A stretch of 64,000 bases of DNA from Terriglobia bacterium (GTDB lineage Bacteria; Acidobacteriota; Terriglobia; Terriglobales; Acidobacteriaceae): contig JAIQGK010000002.1 of the NCBI GenBank assembly GCA_020072645.1, positions 264,062 through 328,061 on the forward strand, in the 5' to 3' direction. The notes beneath the pieces were generated by a model. That model saw only the letters and a list, made by a program, of their open reading frames with translations, had not been told where the DNA came from and did not search any database. The translations under genes and the position numbers were made by a program. Below are positions 35,548 to 44,408 of the stretch, in pieces. Position 1 is the stretch's first letter. Every line of letters begins with the position of its first letter.

Positions 35548-36588
35548 TTATTTTCCATTGAAGTTCTCAATACTTTCCGCCTTCAGTTTTTCTGCTATAT
35601 CGCACAGTGCTTCAACAATCAGCTCAGGCTGGTCAAGATGGACCCAGTGCGCGCCTTTTTCAGCAATAAGATGTTTGCCACACAATGAATGCGTGGCGAT
35701 GGCCTGATGCTCGGCCAGGAGCACGGGCGGCTGGTGCGCGCCGGAAATCACTGTGACAGGGATGTGCGCCGGAATCTGGAAGCGTGAAGCTTCAGCGGCG
35801 TTTTTCGGCAGCCTTTGGATATAACGGGACATGGTCAGAAAAAACCTTCCGTGGCTCCAGCGTTCGCGAATCATGCGAACGGTTTCCGGCGGAAGCTTGG
35901 CCAGTTCACCCACAATGCGCAGACCAGTCTCACTGGCTTTGCCGCCGAACAGGCCCAGCACGCGCTTAGGTACGCCGCTGTTGCCGCGCTGCTGCAGCAG
36001 CAGCCATAGGCAGAAGCGGACTACGCCAATACCGCCGAGTGCGGCGCCTGCCCGCGAAAACCACACACCACGCCACAATTGCCAGCGCTGGGCGCGATGC
36101 GGCTTGATCCACTCTTCAGGCGTTAGCGGATCGACAAGGATGATGCCTGCCAGTTCTTCCGGGAAGCGCTGCGCATAGACACTCAGGATCAATGCGCCGA
36201 ACGAATGTCCCACAAGAACATAGGGAGTTGTGATCTTGAGCGCCGTAACAACGGCATGAAGGTCGTCTGACATTTCCTGCAGTGTGCATTCCCGCGTGGA
36301 CGGCGCACTCCAGCCGAAACCAGGGCGATCATAACTGTAAGTCGCGGCAAACTCCGCCAATTGAGGCTGCAGGATACTCCAGTTGAGCGACGAGGCTGCA
36401 ATGCCAGCTTCCAAGACGAGCGGCGGATTGCCGCTGCCCATTTGGCACACGTGCATGCTGCCGCGCGAGGTATTCACGATCACGCCGGGCGCGGGAAACT
36501 TGCGTGCATCCCGGCGAACGCAGAGGAACTGTGCCAGCGCTTGTAAAAATAGCGCCGCGACAATCGCCATGAGTAATGTCGTAACCAA
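35548..36588 (-). CDS. membrane-anchored alpha/beta hydrolase
   Basis: A 346-residue alpha/beta hydrolase. TTG at 36588 opens the frame; ATG at 36570 is an equally possible start. A hydrophobic N-terminal segment (VTTLLMAIVAALFLQALAQF) anchors or exports it. The core has PPLVLEAGI near residue 55 (oxyanion loop region), YDRPGFGWS near 90, the nucleophile elbow LVGHSFGALI near 126, LVDPLTPEEW near 150, and a late His in KGAHWVHLDQ. Substrate unknown. The related hydrolase at 39879-40736 ends with a similar GHWVHHDQ motif. Confidence 0.88.
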   Translation of the reverse strand: MVTTLLMAIVAALFLQALAQFLCVRRDARKFPAPGVIVNTSRGSMHVCQMGSGNPPLVLEAGIAASSLNWSILQPQLAEFAATYSYDRPGFGWSAPSTRECTLQEMSDDLHAVVTALKITTPYVLVGHSFGALILSVYAQRFPEELAGIILVDPLTPEEWIKPHRAQRWQLWRGVWFSRAGAALGGIGVVRFCLWLLLQQRGNSGVPKRVLGLFGGKASETGLRIVGELAKLPPETVRMIRERWSHGRFFLTMSRYIQRLPKNAAEASRFQIPAHIPVTVISGAHQPPVLLAEHQAIATHSLCGKHLIAEKGAHWVHLDQPELIVEALCDIAEKLKAESIENFNGK

Positions 36589-36636
36589 AGGTAAAGCTCG
36601 CCTCTGCTCCTAATGCTAATAGAGAGGCCTGAGCGC

Positions 36637-36673
36637 AAAAAAATAAAAAGGCCGCAATGCAAAAATTGCGGCC
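36637..36673 (-). terminator. terminator for the phosphoesterase gene
   Basis: Perfect nine-base arms GGCCGCAAT (36650-36658) and ATTGCGGCC (36665-36673) with a six-base loop. Read on the minus strand the stem is followed by a T-rich run (complement of AAAAAAATAAAAA at 36637-36649). It lies 24 nt past the stop of the gene ending at 36697. Confidence 0.88.
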
Positions 36674-36696
36674 CTTACCGACAACGCAGCAAGTAG

Positions 36697-39006
36697 CTAC
36701 TGCGGAGGAGCTTGCTTGGTGATATCGTCCAGGCCGGTTGTCGGCTGGGCGGGCAATGGTGGCGGCGTGAGAAACGCCGGCGGATTCACAAAATCAAAAA
36801 ACTCCGTCATGTCGTCTGCAGCGGCATCGCGCGCAGTGAGCGGAGGCAGATTGAAGCGCGTTTCAACCAGCTTCAGGATCGAAGTGAGCTCGCGGTTGGT
36901 GTGAGAAACAAAGTGCGGTTTCACGAATGGCGAGACCACGATGATCGGCACGCGGAAGCCGCTGAGCGTGAAGTCGCCAGGAAGATCGTTGGGTCCAAGC
37001 TGCGGCGGTGTGCTATCGGGCGGAACAACAGTGAACGGCGGCACGTGATCATAGAGTCCGCCGCCTTCGTCATACGCCAGGATGAAGATGGAGTCGTGCC
37101 ATGCGGGGCTGTTCATCAACGCATCGATGATGGTTTTTACGTAGGCCGCGCCCTGCTGGATATTGTTTTCCGGATGTTCGTCCAGTCCACTGCCGCCAAA
37201 ACCGGCATCAATCCAGACAAAGGAAGGCAGGTCGTCATCCGCTGTCGGGCGCGCCAGGATATCGAAATAGTTTTGGATTGGAGCGGTCTTTTCCCGAATC
37301 GCAAGATTGTTCCAATCTGTAAAACCAGCCAGAAAGATTCCATCCTTATCGTAATAAGACCAGCGAACGCCGGCATTTTGCAGGCTGGAAAAGATAGTCG
37401 GACAAGTCCACTGCGGCGATCCTTGTGGCGACGGAAAAATCCTTCCCTGGCTGGTGGCGCAGAACATGTACTGGCGATTGGGCACGGTGTTGGCCAGCAG
37501 CGACGAGTGGAAAGAATCGCTGGTAGCGAACTGAGTGGCCAGTTCATAGTAATAAGGAATATCGGTCTGGTCATATTGCCCCAGCGCCCGCAGTCCCTTG
37601 GGGTCGGTGGGCGCAGAAACTGAATGACTGGTCATTGCGAAGCGATCCATCTTGAATGTGCCGTCCGTCTGCTGGTCAATATCAAAATGGCTTTCATTCC
37701 ACGCCGGAGACAGATTGTCCGTGCGGACAGTTGGCTCATGGAACAGGTGTCCTGTAGTCCCATCAAAGAGCGGCAGAATGATGTTGGGATCGTAACCGGC
37801 ATTAATCTGGTAGCCCGGGAATTTCGCAGAAGCATAGTCGCCAAGCTTGCTGAAGTAGCTATCGAATGAACGGTTCTCCTGCAGCATAACGATGATGTGC
37901 TTGATTCCCTGCAAGCCACCATTGGTTACAACATTTACCGTGGCTGCAGCCGTAGCTGTGTGGCCCTGCGCGTCCGTGGCGGTGATGGTGTAAATGGTAT
38001 TTTGCGTCGGTGAAACAGAGACACTGCCGCTCGCGCCGCTAATCGGTGGAACACCCTGATCAATGCTGACGGATGCTGCGCCTGTAGAAGCCCACGTCAA
38101 AGTTGACTGGCTTCCCGGCGCGATATTTGCCGGACTGGCTTTCAAAGTCACAGCCAGCGGCGCGTTCACCGTTGCCGTGGCCGTGGCTGTGGCTGAGCCA
38201 TTGGTCGCCGTGATCGTATAAATGGTGGTCGCAGCCGGTGAGACGCTCAGGCTCCCGCTGGGGCCATTCACCGCGCCAATTCCCTGATCAATGCTGAGAG
38301 TGGCAGCGTTGCTGCTTGTCCAACTCAACGCGGCGGTCTGCCCGGGACCAACCGTTGTTGGGCTAGCAACCAGCGTGACGCCAAGAATATTTATGGTCGC
38401 GGAGGCTGAGGCAGTTATGCCGCCTGCTCCGGTGGCCGTTGCCGTGTACGTGGTCGTAGCCGATGGAACAATCGCCGTGGAACCGGAAAGCGCAACCGAG
38501 GTCACGTCATCGCCCAGAACTGACGGACTTATTGTCACCGAGGTTGAGTTCGTGCTAGCCCATGTCAGCGTTGTGCTATGCCCCGCAGCCACAACGTTGG
38601 GAGAAACGCTCAGCGACATTGTGGGCGCGGAACCCTGCGGGACGACTGTAACGGTAACTGAATTTGTAGCCGTCTTCCCGTTCGCATCCGTCGCTGTGCC
38701 AACGTAAGTTGTAGTCTGCGACGGCGACACAGTGGCTGATCCAATCATCGGAAGAGGATCGGGAGCTACCGCTGGTGAAATGGAAAATGACGCGGCGTTG
38801 GTGACTTTCCAGCTCAGCGTGGTGCTTTGCCCCTGCACAATCGTGCTGGAGCCGGAGGCAAACGCGATCACCGCCTGTAATGGACCGTTGTCCACGGGAG
38901 GCGTTACTGCTCCACCGCCGCAGCCGATCAGAAAAATAACTATTACAACGAAAGAAATCTTCAGGACATCCTGCAGAACTACTGACGAAGTTTTTGCGCG
39001 AACCAT
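36697..39006 (-). CDS. lipoprotein phosphoesterase (phospholipase C/acid phosphatase family) with four Ig-like repeats
   Basis: A 769-residue protein. A hydrophobic N-terminus ends in a lipobox (FLIGCGGG), so it is probably lipid-anchored. Four Ig-like repeats follow (about residues 45-122, 128-207, 208-283, 284-360), each with LTW.STNA..V.I, a SGS..VSP strand and TTYT.TAT. The C-terminal half (about 366-769) is a phosphoesterase of the phospholipase C / acid phosphatase type, with IIVMLQENRSFDSYF at its start, WIDAGFGGSGLDEHPENN near 600 and FILAYDEGGGLYDHVPP near 643. It probably hydrolyses phospholipids or phosphate esters at the cell surface. Confidence 0.9.
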   Translation of the reverse strand: MVRAKTSSVVLQDVLKISFVVIVIFLIGCGGGAVTPPVDNGPLQAVIAFASGSSTIVQGQSTTLSWKVTNAASFSISPAVAPDPLPMIGSATVSPSQTTTYVGTATDANGKTATNSVTVTVVPQGSAPTMSLSVSPNVVAAGHSTTLTWASTNSTSVTISPSVLGDDVTSVALSGSTAIVPSATTTYTATATGAGGITASASATINILGVTLVASPTTVGPGQTAALSWTSSNAATLSIDQGIGAVNGPSGSLSVSPAATTIYTITATNGSATATATATVNAPLAVTLKASPANIAPGSQSTLTWASTGAASVSIDQGVPPISGASGSVSVSPTQNTIYTITATDAQGHTATAAATVNVVTNGGLQGIKHIIVMLQENRSFDSYFSKLGDYASAKFPGYQINAGYDPNIILPLFDGTTGHLFHEPTVRTDNLSPAWNESHFDIDQQTDGTFKMDRFAMTSHSVSAPTDPKGLRALGQYDQTDIPYYYELATQFATSDSFHSSLLANTVPNRQYMFCATSQGRIFPSPQGSPQWTCPTIFSSLQNAGVRWSYYDKDGIFLAGFTDWNNLAIREKTAPIQNYFDILARPTADDDLPSFVWIDAGFGGSGLDEHPENNIQQGAAYVKTIIDALMNSPAWHDSIFILAYDEGGGLYDHVPPFTVVPPDSTPPQLGPNDLPGDFTLSGFRVPIIVVSPFVKPHFVSHTNRELTSILKLVETRFNLPPLTARDAAADDMTEFFDFVNPPAFLTPPPLPAQPTTGLDDITKQAPPQ

Positions 39007-39174
39007 GGCACACTCTCACCCAGGGGTAATGGCTGAGATGTGCATCCAGCAGCTCAGGTTGCAAGCAGCTGGAAGCGCTCAAGAGCCGCCCGCGCTTTAA
39101 CATGCTTTTAACAAAGCGGCCTGCCATCCAACCCAGTTGGCGGCAGGCCATGCTACTCAAGGATGCTTAATCCC

Positions 39175-39663
39175 TTACTTAATCGCGGCTGCTCCGGCCA
39201 CAGCGCACTGGCCATCCTGGTCACTGTTAGCTCCGGAAACGCCAATCGCGCCGATAATTTTGCCGTCCAAAAGAATCGGCACTCCGCCTTCCACCGGCAC
39301 TGCGCCTTCCAGCGCCATCACGCGCACCCCGGCGCCGCCGCTGGCCAGCGCATCTTGAAACGCCTTGGTCGGACGTTTATACAAAGCCGCCGAACGCGCT
39401 TTGTTGATAGAGACATTGGCGCTGCCGATCTGCGTGTTGTCGCTTTTCTCGTAATAAACGAGCGTGCCGTTAGGATCGACAATGGCAACAGCCATGACCC
39501 AGTGGTTTTTTACGGCTTCCGCCAGCGCCGCAGCTGCGGCTTTCTTTGCGTTTTCCACGGTGATGGGTGGTCCGTAAGGATTAGGCAACATCTGGGCCTC
39601 CATTCCCAACGCGCAAACAGCCAGCGCCAGGACTGACAAGATTTTGATCGTGCGTGATGACAT
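39175..39663 (-). CDS. exported GlcG/HbpS-like protein
   Basis: A 162-residue protein with a signal peptide (about residues 1-24, ending ALGMEAQ) and the GlcG/HbpS fold pattern: AKKAAAAALAEAVKNHW, then VMAVAIVDPNGTLVYYEK, then NKARSAALYKRPTKAF, and GGVPILLDGKIIGAIGVSGANSDQDGQCA split by its two conserved Gly turns. Family members bind haem or small molecules; HbpS is an extracellular sensor. The end of the domain is truncated soon after AVAGAAAIK, close to the normal length. Confidence 0.9.
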   Translation of the reverse strand: MSSRTIKILSVLALAVCALGMEAQMLPNPYGPPITVENAKKAAAAALAEAVKNHWVMAVAIVDPNGTLVYYEKSDNTQIGSANVSINKARSAALYKRPTKAFQDALASGGAGVRVMALEGAVPVEGGVPILLDGKIIGAIGVSGANSDQDGQCAVAGAAAIK

Positions 39664-39878
39664 CGTACATTGCTCCTCTTTTTATCGCATGCGCGCGAAG
39701 TTTCATCAACAGGTGCATAAGGAAAAGAGACTCCAGAAAAATTTAGTTACTGCTTATGGTTAGTTATCGTCTGTAATCACCGCGATTGCGTGAGCAACGG
39801 AGTCTAAAGTCTGGGGAAAGCTTGTGTCAAGAAGCGCCGCCTACCAGTTAGAATGCTTGGTTACTCTCAACAACCACC

Positions 39879-40736
39879 ATGGAACCAATCTCGCACTTCT
39901 TTTATTCTGACCGGCTCAAACTCCAGTTCTGGGATTACGGCCAGGACGGCAAGCCCGCGCTGGTGCTCGTCCACGGCGGCCTTGACCACGCGCGCAACTG
40001 GGACTGGGTGGCCCGCTCCCTGCGCGAGCATTATCACGTCTATGCGCTCGACCTGCGCGGACACGGCAACAGCGCCTGGGCCCCCGGCGCCATGTACAGC
40101 GTCGCTGAGCATGTGCTCGATCTCTCCGCGCTGCTCGATATCATTGACGAGTTTCCTATCCGCCTCGTCGGACATTCGCTTGGTGGCATCATCGTGCTGC
40201 ACTATGCCGGCATCTATCCCGCCAAAGTGAGCAAAGCCGTTTCCATTGAAGGCATCGGCTTTCCGCCCAGTCATCGCGTGCACGGCCCTGCTTCCAACCG
40301 GCTGCGCTACTGGCTTGAGGCCCGGCGAGACATTGAAAAGCGCAAGCGCAAACCTTATCCCACTTTGGACGCCGCCATGTCCCGCATGAAAGAAGCCAAC
40401 CCGCACCTGAGTGACGAAGTCGCGCGCCATCTTACTCTGCACGGCACCAACTGGGATTCTGAAGGCTGCCTCACCTGGAAGTTCGATAATTATGCTCGCG
40501 CCATCGGACCCTTCGGCCACAACCTTGCCGACACGTCAGAAATCTACGGCCAGATCACCTCGCCCACTCTGCTCTTCTGGGGCTTGGAAAGCTTTGCTCC
40601 GGTGCCGGAAAACGATCCGCGCGTAAGCGCCATGCAAAATTGTCGGCTGATCAAAGTCCCAAAGGCCGGGCACTGGGTGCATCATGACCAGTTGGATCTG
40701 TTTCTGAAAGAGACAACGGAATTTTTGGCGAGGTAA
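39879..40736 (+). CDS. alpha/beta hydrolase
   Basis: A 285-residue hydrolase without signal peptide. The core reads PALVLVHGGLDHARNWDW near residue 27 (oxyanion hole), DLRGHGNS near 60, the nucleophile Ser100 in LVGHSLGGII, and His near the C-terminus in AGHWVHHDQ. A cap region rich in Arg and Lys lies near residues 140-175 (RLRYWLEARRDIEKRKRK). It could be an esterase, lipase or haloalkane-type hydrolase; the charged cap argues against a dehalogenase. Nothing in the flanks identifies a substrate. Confidence 0.9.
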   Translation: MEPISHFFYSDRLKLQFWDYGQDGKPALVLVHGGLDHARNWDWVARSLREHYHVYALDLRGHGNSAWAPGAMYSVAEHVLDLSALLDIIDEFPIRLVGHSLGGIIVLHYAGIYPAKVSKAVSIEGIGFPPSHRVHGPASNRLRYWLEARRDIEKRKRKPYPTLDAAMSRMKEANPHLSDEVARHLTLHGTNWDSEGCLTWKFDNYARAIGPFGHNLADTSEIYGQITSPTLLFWGLESFAPVPENDPRVSAMQNCRLIKVPKAGHWVHHDQLDLFLKETTEFLAR

Positions 40737-40754
40737 ACGCGGACGAAGGGGCGT

Positions 40755-41261
40755 TTATCGTATCGCTTGCGCATCGCCTTCTTCGATTTTCCGCAGCTCT
40801 CTGGGATGCAAATAGAAGGGCGTGCTGGTCTTGCCTTTGCCGTTGGGAATCCAAAAGAATGCCAGTTTGAAGTGGGAACGCCACAAAGCTACAAAGCCGA
40901 AAAGCGCGAACAACATGGCATAGACGGACAGTGCAAAATCCTGCCACTGAAGCTGCCGGGCCTGTTTCAGGCCGTCAAACATCACCACGGCCACAATCAC
41001 CATCAGCAAAAACATAGGTATCAGGAGCTTGAAGACGATCATAAGGCGTTCGAAAAAGTCTCGCCGCACCCGAACCATCTCTTCCGTCAAAAAGCTGTAT
41101 TGGAAGCGGTTTCCGCGGTAGAACCCGACGCGGCCGCGCAGACACAGTACCGCTTGCCGCTTGCGACGCCGCATCTCATACCACACGGCCAGCGTTGCCA
41201 GCATGGTTGCGCCTAAACCAAAAAGCACAGTGTTCCGGGCAAGTTCAGGAATGTCGCGCAC
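40755..41261 (-). CDS. small membrane protein, N-terminus probably lost to a frameshift
   Basis: From GTG 41261 a 168-residue protein is read with helices near residues 12-27, 75-93 and 112-130 and a basic segment (MRRRKRQAVLCLRGRVGFYRG) between them. The same frame stays open upstream to 41317 and encodes another helix (ALWLLCGLIWLFYLVV) but no start codon. One base shifted, GTG at 41338 gives VRENRSPEDRKR and then would read straight into that helix. The real gene is therefore probably 40755-41338 with one base missing near 41300. Family not recognised. Confidence 0.65.
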   Translation of the reverse strand: MRDIPELARNTVLFGLGATMLATLAVWYEMRRRKRQAVLCLRGRVGFYRGNRFQYSFLTEEMVRVRRDFFERLMIVFKLLIPMFLLMVIVAVVMFDGLKQARQLQWQDFALSVYAMLFALFGFVALWRSHFKLAFFWIPNGKGKTSTPFYLHPRELRKIEEGDAQAIR

Positions 41262-41454
41262 TACCAGGTAAAAGAGCCAAATCAGCCCGCAAAGCAGCCA
41301 CAGCGCTTGCGGTCCTCAGGTGAACGATTCTCGCGCACAGCGGTTTTCTATCTCCGCCCGATCAAGCTGGGGAGGAAAGTCGGATGTGCGGACCGCCGGA
41401 TGGGAATCCATGCGAACTAATATGCCATGAATTTAGTTTGAAAGGGCGGGGTGC

Positions 41455-41640
41455 CTCTTTTGCCTCCTCCGCGTCTCCGCGATAAATTTTGTTTTGTTCC
41501 AATCCGCGATCATCCCCGCGTTGATCCGCGGTAGAGTTTTTCCAGATCACCCGATCTCCGGGGCCCCCGACACGCGCGGGTTTTCGCGTGTTGGGGTGGG
41601 ATCACGCGCGATCACCAGATCTCCCGATTGCCGCCCGTTG
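41455..41640. repeat. CGCGG repeat cluster with long hairpin and direct repeats
   Basis: CTCCGCGTCTCCGCGATAAA and TCCGCGATCATCCCCGCGTTG with ATCCGCGGTAG (about 41467-41533) belong to the CGCGG family. After that GATCACCCGATCTCC (41546-41560) and GATCACCAGATCTCC (about 41610-41624) flank a 12-bp hairpin: CCCCGACACGCG (41565-41576) with CGCGTGTTGGGG (41585-41596). The rest of the gap between the membrane gene and the pirin gene shows nothing else. Confidence 0.65.
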
Positions 41641-41667
41641 CGTTAAGATTCTCTATGGAGGCCCTCC

Positions 41668-42579
41668 ATGTCCATCCGTCCCGTGAAAAAAGTCATTAAG
41701 TCCAAGCCCACCATGGAAGGTGCTGGCGTGCATCTGCGGCGCGCATTCGGGTTCGGCAATACGTCTGATTATGATCCCTTTCTTCTGCTCGACGATTTCC
41801 GCAATGAGCTGCCGGAAGACTATCTCGCCGGATTTCCGTGGCATCCGCATCGCGGCATTGAGACCATCACGTACGTTCTCGCCGGAACGGTCGAGCATGG
41901 TGACAGCATGGGCAACCGCGGCGCCATCGCCGCCGGTGACGTGCAGTGGATGACCGCCGGCAGCGGCATCATCCACCAGGAAATGCCCAAGGGCGATCCC
42001 ACCGGACGCATGCATGGTTTCCAGCTCTGGGCCAATCTGCCGTCGGCGCTCAAGATGACTCCGCCGCGTTATCAGGAGGTAAAGACCGGAGAAATTCCCG
42101 AAATCACTGACGATGACGGCACGCATGTCCGCCTAGTCTGCGGAAATTTTTGGGGCAAGAAAGGCCCTGTGGAAGGCATCGCCGCCGATCCCACGTATAT
42201 TGACGTCTCCGTCGCGCCCGGTCGCCGCAAGACATTGCCGGTGGAACACACACGCCATGCTTTTGCCTATGTCTTCGGTGGATCAGGCAAATTCTGCAAC
42301 GCTTCCGGGCCGCTTGCCGTCCCGACGGAAAGCGTCAACTGGCTCGACACTGCTCCGCCCTCGCACGCCGATAATCGTTCGCTCATCTTGTTTGACAGCG
42401 GCGACGAAGTTACCGTTCAGGCCGGCGAAGACGGCATCCGCTTCCTGCTGGTCTCCGGCAAACCGCTGCAGGAGCCGGTCGCATGGTACGGCCCAATCGT
42501 GATGAACACGCAGGAACAGTTGCGAGATGCGTTCCAGGAACTGGAGAAGGGCACGTTTTTGAAGACAAAGAACGTCTAA
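41668..42579 (+). CDS. pirin family protein
   Basis: A 303-residue bicupin of the pirin family. Metal ligands are His59 and His61 in WHPHRGIETI, and His103 and Glu105 in GIIHQEMP. The start (RPVKKVIKSKPTMEGAGVHLRRAFG, shortened here) and DYDPFLLLDDF are typical. Bacterial pirins bind Fe and some act as quercetinases or redox sensors; role here is open. The ribosome binding site GGAGGCCCTCC precedes the ATG. The next gene begins 24 bases later on the same strand. Confidence 0.93.
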   Translation: MSIRPVKKVIKSKPTMEGAGVHLRRAFGFGNTSDYDPFLLLDDFRNELPEDYLAGFPWHPHRGIETITYVLAGTVEHGDSMGNRGAIAAGDVQWMTAGSGIIHQEMPKGDPTGRMHGFQLWANLPSALKMTPPRYQEVKTGEIPEITDDDGTHVRLVCGNFWGKKGPVEGIAADPTYIDVSVAPGRRKTLPVEHTRHAFAYVFGGSGKFCNASGPLAVPTESVNWLDTAPPSHADNRSLILFDSGDEVTVQAGEDGIRFLLVSGKPLQEPVAWYGPIVMNTQEQLRDAFQELEKGTFLKTKNV

Positions 42580-42603
42580 GGCGGATGCGATACACTCTAG
42601 CGC

Positions 42604-43299
42604 ATGCTCCCGCTCGATAATCCCATCTGGACAGCGCTCACGACCAAACAAGCGCAGCACGCGCATACCTCGGCTTTGGCGCGGAGGTTTTCGCCAGAAA
42701 TGACGCTGCTGGGAGCGCTCGCTGCCAATACAGCCATGGCGTTCGATTCGCTTGCCCAGCTCATCCAGCGCGACGCGGTAACGCTCTACTTCACTTCGCC
42801 ACCGCAAATACCCGCTAGCTGGGAGATCGTCCGCGCCGTTGAACTGCACCAGATGGTGCAGGAAACAGAAACGCCGCCGCTGTCCGCACAGGCCAGCGTT
42901 ACTCCTGCGGTCATCGAACTCACGCCTGCGGCCGTGCCTGAAATGAGCGTTGTATATACAGCCACCCGTCCCGGACGCACGCTCTGCCCGCGCATCCAGA
43001 AGCTGGGACAATTTCTCGGCATCCGCGAAGACAGCAAGCTGGTAGCCATGGGCGGACTGCGGCTGCATCTCCCCGGATATCGCGAGATCACTACCGTGGC
43101 CACTCTTCCCGAATATGAAGGCCACGGCTATGCGACTGCCATCGTGAGATCATTGATCGAGCGCATTCGCTCACGCGACGACCGGCCATTTCTCACCGTC
43201 CGCAGTGACAACACGCGAGCCATCGGAATCTACCATCGCCTGGGATTTAAAGAGCGCACGCTGCTTTATTCACAGACAATGCGGCGCGTGCAGCCGTAG
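42604..43299 (+). CDS. GNAT family N-acetyltransferase
   Basis: A 231-residue protein whose C-terminal half is a GNAT domain of the FR47-like class. The acetyl-CoA binding loop is in EYEGHGYATAIVRSLIERI near residue 173, and the end strand reads GIYHRLGFKERTLLYSQTM. The N-terminal half (about residues 1-110) is less conserved and probably selects the substrate. It likely shares a transcript with the pirin gene. Target not predictable. Confidence 0.85.
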   Translation: MLPLDNPIWTALTTKQAQHAHTSALARRFSPEMTLLGALAANTAMAFDSLAQLIQRDAVTLYFTSPPQIPASWEIVRAVELHQMVQETETPPLSAQASVTPAVIELTPAAVPEMSVVYTATRPGRTLCPRIQKLGQFLGIREDSKLVAMGGLRLHLPGYREITTVATLPEYEGHGYATAIVRSLIERIRSRDDRPFLTVRSDNTRAIGIYHRLGFKERTLLYSQTMRRVQP

Positions 43300-43402
43300 T
43301 AAGATTTGTCTGCTGAAGGGCCTCATTCCAGATTGAGGAGAAGCCAATGCGCATACGTTTTGTGCATTACTCGCAACCGCTGTTTTCGTCGCCAACGTTC
43401 AT

Positions 43403-43939
43403 TTGAATGCTCTGCAATCAAACGCCGCTCCGCCCAACTCGCCTCAGCCCAAATCCGCGCAAACCACGCCCGCGCCTGCTGTAGATTCGAAATCAGAAGA
43501 TCCCACAAAAAAGCTCGGCGCTTTTGTCGGCAAGTGGGAAACAGAAGGCGCTTTTACCAGCGGACAGAAGACCCACACCACCCTGGAATGCCGCTGGTCG
43601 CCGCAAGGCTCGTATCTGGTCTGCGATCAACTGGTCAACATGGGCGGTGAACATCGGCAGTTCACCGTCTACTCCTATGACAGCAAGAGCGGCAAATACT
43701 CGTTCACCACGCTGGCCGATCCCGGCGCCAAGCCCACTACTGGTGGAATCACGATCAAGGGCAATCTCTGGACTTATGACGATTCAAGCTTTGAATCCAA
43801 TGGCAAGAAAACGGTAGTTCGAGTGACGAATGAATTTACTGATGCAAAGACAGAGGTCTTTAAAGTTGTAACGTCAGAAGATAACGGAGCAACCTGGAAA
43901 CCGATGCTGCAGGGCGTGGCTCGGAAGGTGGGAGATTGA
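43403..43939 (+). CDS. exported DUF1579-like protein, signal peptide frameshifted
   Basis: From a TTG at 43403 a 178-residue DUF1579-like beta protein is read (LGAFVGKWETEGAF, then RWSPQGSYLVCDQL, FTVYSYDSKSGKYSF, WKPMLQGVARKV). The frame remains open upstream and encodes a signal-peptide-like core (CALLATAVFVANVHLNA) without a start codon. ATG 43347, with the strong AGGAG box at 43336, is in another frame and reads MRIRF up to the T-run at 43358-43361. One more T in that run would join the two. The true gene is probably 43347-43939 with a one-base deletion or sequencing error. Confidence 0.75.
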   Translation: MNALQSNAAPPNSPQPKSAQTTPAPAVDSKSEDPTKKLGAFVGKWETEGAFTSGQKTHTTLECRWSPQGSYLVCDQLVNMGGEHRQFTVYSYDSKSGKYSFTTLADPGAKPTTGGITIKGNLWTYDDSSFESNGKKTVVRVTNEFTDAKTEVFKVVTSEDNGATWKPMLQGVARKVGD

Positions 43940-43987
43940 GCCGCGAGTTCGTCTTTTTGGGCGGCGTATAATCTGTTTCCAAACCAA

Positions 43988-44386
43988 ATGCCGGGCATCA
44001 CAGAAAAAGAACTACTTCAATTTCTGGAAGCGATTGAAGAGGGAACAATCTCCCTGCATCCTGAATCCGTTCCTCAGGACATCTACGCGGGCAATGTGAC
44101 CTATACAGCCACAAACGGCTGGCGGATTACGATTTTCAATGATTGCAATGAATGGGATTATGTAGATAAGGCAATAACTCCGGATGGCCGATCCGTGGAT
44201 TTTGATTCTATTGACAATGACATGCCCATCGCCCGGGAGTACGTGCCTGCGGACGAAATTGCCTGGCAGAGGTATGGCATCCCGGGTTACTGCCGCTTCC
44301 GGTGCGTCCACTGTGGCGCAGACCTGGCAGATTACAATTTGAGAAAGGTGCCCTTTCTATGCGGGCTCTGCAAGACGCTATCGTGA
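43988..44386 (+). CDS. hypothetical protein with C-terminal zinc ribbon
   Basis: A 132-residue protein. The first 100 residues form an alpha-beta domain with no motif I recognise (WRITIFNDCNEWDYVDKAITPDG). The end has two CxxC knuckles (CVHCG near residue 111 and CGLC near 126), a zinc ribbon. A His/Cys ribbon at the end is typical for small DNA-, RNA- or protein-binding proteins. No signal peptide. Its 3' end converges on the ABC permease gene at 44409. Confidence 0.65.
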   Translation: MPGITEKELLQFLEAIEEGTISLHPESVPQDIYAGNVTYTATNGWRITIFNDCNEWDYVDKAITPDGRSVDFDSIDNDMPIAREYVPADEIAWQRYGIPGYCRFRCVHCGADLADYNLRKVPFLCGLCKTLS

Positions 44387-44408
44387 AACAGGAATGTTAC
44401 CGCAACAC

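Noticed and set aside
36712..37623. 303-codon open frame on the plus strand inside the phosphoesterase gene
   Set aside because: It is antisense to a well-recognised catalytic domain; Arg-rich with no motif, as expected for a GC-rich shadow frame.
41365..41400. GGGGAGGAAAGTCGG string resembling the conserved start of RNase P RNA
   Set aside because: The rest of the conserved core and the matching 3' segment are missing, and the stretch lies just upstream of a probable protein start.
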